This document shows, in pieces, positions 58,336 to 64,000 of a stretch of DNA of 64,000 nucleotides (within the stretch, counting starts at the first letter, position 1; each line of letters opens with the position of its first letter). The position numbers and the translations under genes are program-made. The DNA is from Tillus elongatus (lineage: Eukaryota; Arthropoda; Insecta; Coleoptera; Cleridae). The stretch covers positions 171,995,943 through 172,059,942 of the forward strand of contig OZ023265.1 of assembly GCA_964006375.1 (NCBI GenBank), written 5' to 3'. The notes below the pieces were generated by a model. That model searched no databases. It was given only the letters and a program-made list of their open reading frames with translations, and was not told the origin of the DNA.

Positions 58336-59327
58336 ACGTTAGAAAATATGCTTCAAATTGGTGTTTTTTCCAACTGTAGCAGACTGCGTTGCAGACGAAA
58401 ATAGCGTATATCTGCACTTAAAGCAATATCTATCTAAAATCCGTTGAAAGTTTCAAACAATTCGTAAAAATACGAAAAATTCTGGACGCAGCAAGTGCTT
58501 TATGGTAGTGAATTTTCATTAAAATGTGTTTAATAGCAAATATGTGTTTTTTTTAAGAAAGCAGGCATCAAATTTGGTTATCAGTATAACCTATATAGTA
58601 GAAACAATGTGCCATGTTTCATCAAAATAACTCTATTGTTTGGAAACGTACAAAAATTTCCGAAAGTAAACTTAAAGTGTTCCCGAAAAAAACCGTTTCT
58701 TGGTCTACCTTATAGGTTAATAGCAAATTGAGCTTTTCAAATATGAAGCATTTAATCAAAATTCGCTACCATAACGCACTTGCTGCGTCCAGAATTTCTT
58801 TTCTTACGAAGATGCATTATATTTCGATGGAAAATGCAAAAATGCAATAACATAAGGCTTGTTCGACTAAAAAAAAAAGAAATATTTTATCACCAACGAC
58901 TTATGGGCCAGCCTGTGATTGTAGAAATATTGTCTTAAGATGTAGCTCAAGACACCCTATAATTTAAGTAAACGATTTTTTTCATATCTTTTATAATAAC
59001 AGATATATTGAGCTTTATTGATTTTTTACGAAAATTCGACAAAAGTTATATACCATTAAACGATAAACTCTATAGATAAGACTACTGCCAAGCATCAGAG
59101 AAAGTGTCTATTTGAAATAAATTTTCTGGAAATATTTTAGTAAAATGTAGGACACTGTCGGTTGAAACTGAGACTTCAGGGTTTGTAAAACATTCTTCTT
59201 GAGACATTTTCTTTCCATGGCCCGTATTAGATTCAAGTTCTTTGCCTAAATATTGCCAATTTTGACGTTTTAAATCGCGACTTTGACGTTTTAAATCGCG
59301 ACTTTGACGTTTTGAGGAAAATCTTTT

Positions 59328-59684
59328 TCTTATTCTTATTTCTTACTTTGGTATTTCCAGAGATATAATTTTTTTTCCAAAGAAAACACAAAATTTTCCG
59401 GGAAAACCTAGGCCGATTTTCCTGACTAACGAACTTATCCAAGCCATCTTATTCTTATTTCTTACTTTGTTATTTACGGAGATAGAAATTTTTTTCGAAA
59501 GAAAACACAAAATTTTCCGGGAAAACCTCGGCCGATTTTCCTGACTAACGAACTTATCCAAGCCATCTTATTCTTATTTCTTACTTTGTTATTTACGGAG
59601 ATAGAAATTTTTTTCGAAAGAAAACACAAAATTTTCCGGGAAAACCTTGGCCGATTTTCCTGACTAACGAATTTATCCAAGCCA
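59328..59684. repeat. 119-bp block in three tandem copies
   Basis: Units start at 59328, 59447 and 59566, each beginning TCTTATTCTTATTTCTTACT and containing 'cacaaaattttccgggaaaa' and 'ctgactaacga'. The units are nearly identical, so the amplification is recent. The same region is duplicated with a 141-bp period in the copy at 25748. Confidence 0.9.
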
Positions 59685-59949
59685 CTTGCAAAGATATATA
59701 TATATATATATATATAAAACACGGCATTTCTGTACTCTACAAGGAAAAAGAGTTAAGGGCAAAGCCGCAAGGAGACAACCGAATACCCTCAAACCGAGGG
59801 AAACAACCCAAATAGCCACGGAGGCAAAGAAATCACCTGCGTGAACATTCGAAGCCCAGGAAGTTATAATAACTATAACAGGATTTATAACACAGCATTT
59901 CTGTACTATACAAGGAAAAAGGGTTAAGGGCAAAGCCGCAAGGAGACAA

Positions 59950-59992
59950 CCGCATACACGTGTTTCTAGCTTATTAGCCATCATCAGTACGG
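59950..59992 (-). ncRNA. Hammerhead ribozyme, PLE-style
   Basis: Minus strand: stem I CCGTA (59992-59988) with TGCGG (59954-59950), one G-U pair; core CTGATGA (59987-59981); stem II GGCT/AGCT with loop AATA (terminal G-U pair); GAAA (59966-59963); stem III CACGTG (59962-59957); cleavage dinucleotide TA. All parts are intact. Confidence 0.78.
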
Positions 59993-60095
59993 TATAGCCA
60001 GGTGGAGATGGGAACACTCTGGATGAAGATGCAAAAATACACGGAGTCACAACAGGCATCTTCATCCAGAGTGTTCCCATCTTCACCTGGCTATA

Positions 60096-60135
60096 CCGTA
60101 CTGATGGCTAATAAGATTAAAACACGTGTATACGG
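60096..60135 (+). ncRNA. Degenerate hammerhead motif
   Basis: Stem I CCGTA/TACGG, CACGTG and TA are kept. The core has lost three bases (CTGATGGC in place of CTGATGATGGC) and GAAA reads AAAA, so it should be inactive. Confidence 0.65.
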
Positions 60136-60397
60136 TTGTCCCCTTGCGGCTTTGCCCTTAACCCTTTTTCCTTGTAAAGTACAGAAATGTCGTGTTATAA
60201 ATCCTGTTGTAGTTAGTATAACTTCCTGGGCTTCGGATGTTCACGCAGGTGATTTCTTTGCCTCCGTGGCTATTTTGGTTGTTTCCCTCGGATTGAGGGT
60301 CTTCCAAATGATGCTGCAAATGTGCACTGATTGCCTGTTGTGACTCCGTGTATTTTTGCATCTTCATCCAGAGTGTTCCCATCTCCACCTGGCTATA

Positions 60398-60440
60398 CCG
60401 TACTGATGATGGCTAATAAGCTTGAAACACGTGTATACGG
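60398..60440 (+). ncRNA. Hammerhead ribozyme, PLE-style, best copy
   Basis: Stem I CCGTA (60398-60402) pairs perfectly with TACGG (60436-60440). Core CTGATGA (60403-60409); stem II GGCT/AGCT, loop AATA (terminal G-U pair); GAAA (60424-60427); self-complementary stem III CACGTG (60428-60433); TA at 60434-60435, predicted cut after 60435. Confidence 0.82.
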
Positions 60441-60474
60441 TTGTCTCCTTGCGGCTTTGCCCTTAACCATATTT

Positions 60475-60542
<68 letters not shown>

Positions 60543-60676
60543 CATATAAAAAACGCAACTGACCCCGGATATGTGTCATATGGGGCCTAATTAGCGCTCA
60601 TTTGAAGAAATTTTTTCAAAATTCAAAAGTCGGGATCTCCTCATTAGTTAATTTTTTTTAGGAAAATTCACTAAAA

Positions 60677-61295
60677 AGAGGGTAAACCTTTAAACTGATA
60701 TTTTAAATTCGTTTTTTGGGAAACTGTATCAACTCAAAAGTCTCATTTCTTTTAATTAAGGATTATGTCCAATCTGAAATACATAACATGTATTTATGCT
60801 ACGTTTCATACAATTAATGTGACGTCCTAAATATTTTAGTCTTTGTATGTTTAGGACAATACATACACAAATCACAAACACGTTAATTAATTAAAAATAA
60901 TTACAGTACCTTGCTCATCAGTGATATACGCTGATGTTATCAACAATGCGTGTTTTTATGCCGTACAAAAATAAATATGTAAGTCACGTTTAGGTTATTA
61001 TTTTTCATGTAAGAGATAAGCTTTGGATACTTGCAATATTTATATTTTTTATCTTTTAAGTAAGAGCTTCATTTGGTAAAGTTGTTGCGTAATAAAGGCT
61101 TCATCATCACAATCTAAAAACTATTATTTTTACTTGGTATAATATTTCATTATTTAAATGAAATATGCAAATAGTTCCAGTAGACCGTGATCGAATATGT
61201 ACACTAATATACCAATTAACGAAACCACAAATATAACCAAAAATAAAATGCAAAATAACAACAAAAAACAACAAATCAATGAAAATGAAACATCA
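60677..61295. other. No recognisable feature
   Basis: Non-coding AT-rich flank upstream of PLE P4. Confidence 0.4.
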
Positions 61296-62335
61296 TATTA
61301 AAACAAAATTACTTTGAGTTCAACGCAGAATACTACATCCAAGAAGACGGACCACCAATGGGATCTCCAATATCAAGCATCATGGCAGAAATATACATAC
61401 AACAGTTAGAAGATAAAATCAACACCATCATAAAAGAAGCAGAGCCAAACATCAAATGGATAAGATACGTCGACGATATATTAATAATATATGACAATCA
61501 AAAAACCAACATAGACAATATCCTCGAAAAAATAAACCAAATCTACAACATAAAATTTACAATAGAATAAAAAACAAACAACACCATAAACTTCCTAGAC
61601 TTAACACTAACCAGAAAAGAAAACCAGATTGAATATAAAATATACAGAAAACCTACACAAACAGACATCACTACACCTAAACACTCAATACTCTCAGACA
61701 CACACAAAATGGCCGCATACAGATACTTAATAAATAGAATGCTAAATGTACCACTCCATAACGATGAACGAGAAAAGGAATACAAGATAGTAATACAAAT
61801 AGCACAAAGAAATGGACACAACAAGACAACAATAGAAAAGCTAGTAAAACATATCAAAAACAATAAAACCTAAAACAAAACACCAGAAACAAACACAAAA
61901 TACACAACATTCACTTATAACCACCACATCAAAAAAAAATTAAAACAAACAATATAACTTAAAAATGAGCTGCAACACCAATAACAAAATAGTTAACAAA
62001 ATAAATGAAAAACAAAAACACAGCCCACATGATTTAAACGGAATATATCAAATAGAATGTAACAGATGCAATAAAAAATATATAGGAACGACAAAAAATC
62101 AATAGAAACAAGATCCAATAAACATATAACAGCATTAGATAAGATCCACATACCTAGCTATAAATCAAACGTAGCTACACACATTCACAACAGAAAACGC
62201 CAAAGACCAGATATCAGTCAATTACAACTAATGGAACATATTAAAGACCACAAAAAATGGAAATCTGGGAACAATACTACATTCAACAAACAAACAATAA
62301 CAAACAATTAATGCCAGAACAAATGCAAGTATAAA
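61296..62335 (+). pseudogene. Penelope-like RT / GIY-YIG gene (P4), decayed
   Basis: Very A-rich coding strand. It starts in the RT (FEFNAEYYIQEDGPPMGSPI, with SSIMAEIYIQQLEDKI) and keeps the catalytic box IRYVDDILIIY. After a stop: TINFLDLTLTRKENQIEYKI, YRKPTQTDITTPKHSI and MAAYRYLINRMLNVPLHNDE. Further stops precede the GIY-YIG start NGIYQIECNRCNKKYIGTTK, then HITALDKIHIPSYKSNVATH. The N-terminus is missing. It diverges clearly from P2 and P3. Confidence 0.82.
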
Positions 62336-62621
62336 CATTTAAACAAAACTTAATAAAAGCCATACAAATAGACAAATTATCAAACCACAGTGATCAAGAC
62401 AGGAGACAGATACACACGACACAGTCCGAAAACAACCAATCAGCAGAGAACAGTGAACCGACCAATAGAAGCTCAACACGCAGGCATCACGTACAATCTC
62501 AGACATAGACCACACAGGAACGATCATAGTCAGTAGCGTGCTGATGATAAACCGGGACGGTTCGAAACTGCAGTCTACGTAAACCAATAAAAAATCACAA
62601 AAAGTACAGCAAACAAATAAA

Positions 62622-62694
<73 letters not shown>

Positions 62695-62800
62695 TGTATG
62701 TATCTATCCAACCGATAACTCAAAAATGCTTCACTGATTTGGATCAAATTTGTAGATTACCCTCAATTTGTTAATGGCTTGGATGAGTTCGTTCATTAGA
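62622..62800 (+). mobile_element. TAH element fragment with TA core
   Basis: TA tract 62622-62691, 'ccaaccgataactcaaaaat', 'atggcttggatgagttcgtt'; the rest is missing. Confidence 0.65.
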
Positions 62801-63415
62801 TCTTAACGCCCAATTTTGCTTAACAAAAAATTAAAAAATAAAAGAGGTTTAAGTGATTAAAACTAAAATTGACAAGTTAAAAGAACATAATTAGGCGTGG
62901 TTGTGTACAAATTTTCAAGTCTTTTGATTAAATAAAAATAAAGTCAAAATTAATATTAAAATAATCCCCGACATCACTTCAAATTCTGTAATGCAATATC
63001 TACAATGTTGAACAAAGACAGATACATTATCTGTACTGATATACTATTAACATAAATCGTAGATAAGAATCTAAACAATGGAAGTTAAATCATTGCAAGA
63101 TGTCAAAATGTAGCTGTATTTTTACCGGAGTGGCCAGGTCTTCAAAAATTTCATGATTCACTAAAACAAGCACTTGCTAAGCCTCAGGAAAAGTCTACGA
63201 CTGTATTAAATATGGAACGGTTTCATTAAGTTAGGGCAAGAACAAACAACCAGATATGCTATTCAAATTGAATAAGTTTTAAAAGTTTTCATCTCTTCTT
63301 TATTAAATTATTTTTTTTTACAAAAACTCGCTAAAAATTCATCGGAATAACAACAATCTGATTAGATAACGGTAAAATGAAACGAGACTGAAAAAAATTG
63401 ATAAAAAGTAAAAAT
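62801..63415. other. No recognisable feature
   Basis: Non-coding AT-rich sequence. Confidence 0.4.
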
Positions 63416-63418
63416 ACT

Positions 63419-63492
63419 AACTAGGATTGGAACTCGTCATGTAGGAGTCGATTATACGATGTACAGGGACTTAGCCACTGAGCTACGCTCGA
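63419..63492 (-). repeat. tRNA-like SINE head
   Basis: The minus strand shows a strong A box, TAGCTCAGTGGCTAAG (63485-63470), and B box CGAGTTCCAATCCTAG (63436-63421). A canonical acceptor stem is lacking and T-runs follow, so a tRNA-derived SINE head is the best call. Confidence 0.55.
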
Positions 63493-63699
63493 CAAGTATT
63501 AACTAGCAGGTATATCCCATAATACATGTTAACTGTTCAATGTTTTACAATTTATAAAACCATTTTGATTTACAATGGATTTTTTGCTTGTATTTTAACG
63601 AAATCAAGGAAAATAACGAAGTAGACACATATCTAGAAGCTTGTTAGTCATTTCTTGTAGTAGTTTTTACTTTCGTTCGTACTCAATCAATTTTGACGT

Positions 63700-64000
63700 T
63701 TTAACTTTCTTAAATCAGATTTAATTTATTAAAAATTAATTTACCTCTAACTTTTTTGTCTTTTAAGATAAAGATCTGGATTTTGTCACATAGGATACTC
63801 TTTATGGCAGAAACCAGCGTACCAAACTTGGTTGCCGTTACTTTGTTATTTCCGGAGGTATAAATTTTTTTCGAAAGAAAACACAAAAGTTTCCGGGAAA
63901 ACCTGAACCGATCCTGACTAGCGAACTTATCCAAGCCACTTGCAAAAGGGAGGTATGTGCCAAATTTGATCAAAATCGGACCATTATTTTTTGATTTATC
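63700..64000 (-). mobile_element. TAH element, body, continues beyond the window
   Basis: Modules 'actttgttatttccggaggt', 'cgaaagaaaacacaaaagtt', 'cttatccaagccacttgcaa' and 'aaaatcggaccattattttt' in the reverse-copy order. The TA core is expected just beyond 64000. Confidence 0.75.

Larger units (their letters stand above)
59716..60477. mobile_element. Penelope-like terminal region P5: inverted pseudo-LTR pieces with three hammerheads
   Basis: A segment containing 'aagggcaaagccgcaaggag' occurs repeatedly in both orientations: reversed at ~59755 and ~59925, forward at ~60145 and ~60450. The left part (59880-60057) and the right part (60062-60200) are inverted around 60058. A third, forward piece covers 60340-60477. 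Each carries a hammerhead-like motif. No RT frame is present. It sits within the TA core of a TAH copy. Confidence 0.75.
58482..60676 (-). mobile_element. TAH element, longest copy, with cassette and PLE insert
   Basis: In order: terminal cassette 58482-58798 (inverted 3' ends), long body 58799-59327, a triplicated block, and a TA tract broken by a PLE terminal region (59716-60477). The TA tract resumes at 60478-60541. Module 'ctgaccccggatatgtgtca' and the 5' hairpin TAGTTAATTTTTTTTAGG / AAAATTCACTA at 60646-60674 close it. It shows the full layout of the family best. Confidence 0.85.

Noticed and set aside
59328..59684. CRISPR-like array (three regular repeats)
   Set aside because: Units are 119-bp direct tandem repeats without spacers in a eukaryotic transposon.

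Overview
This is eukaryotic, AT-rich DNA, almost certainly from an arthropod and most likely an insect. I see no convincing host gene. The window is a dense graveyard of nested transposable elements: rosa-type (DD41D) mariner relatives, hAT elements, several non-LTR retrotransposons, Penelope-like elements (PLEs) with hammerhead ribozymes, tRNA-derived SINE heads, and a very abundant family with a TA-microsatellite core. I call that last family TAH; its architecture fits a non-autonomous Helentron. Order and species cannot be read from the sequence.

Layout. 1-3.2 kb: an old tandem repeat, a non-LTR tail and a reverse TAH copy. 3.2-5.0 kb: a DD41D transposon with ~330-bp inverted repeats, sitting in a TA tract; a second copy lies reversed at 6.6-8.1 kb. 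8.7-14.3 kb: a DD41D element invaded by a PLE, itself invaded by a non-LTR element with an intact 988-aa endonuclease/reverse transcriptase. 14.4-15.65 kb: a decayed DD41D element and a PLE inverted pair with hammerheads. 17.3-18.4 kb: a structured repeat and a TAH copy. 18.7-24.0 kb: a 5.3-kb hAT element with a perfect 8-bp target duplication; inside it are a TAH copy, a CR1/L2-like retroelement and a second hAT element that itself holds a TAH copy. 25.7-35.7 kb: TAH copies, one split by an unclassified DNA element (TIR CCCAAGCAACA) and one by an R1-like retroelement with a clean target duplication.

36.0-38.45 kb: a decayed non-LTR element. 39.8-46.8 kb: a pile-up of R1-like, PLE and non-LTR fragments. 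49.3-50.6 and 56.3-57.8 kb: two more DD41D relatives. 51.7-54.4 kb: an R1-like element with intact reverse transcriptase, ending in ACCTA repeats. 58.5-60.7 kb: a long TAH copy with a 119-bp triplication, holding a PLE terminal block with three hammerhead motifs. 61.3-62.3 kb: a decayed PLE. The end of the window enters another TAH copy.

There is no pathway linking the genes; they relate as hosts and invaders. TA-targeting mariners land in the TA cores of TAH copies, TAH copies land in T-runs of hAT genes, and retroelements land in both. The most notable items are the set of PLE-type hammerhead ribozymes, the TAH family and its composite tails, and the group of six DD41D loci.
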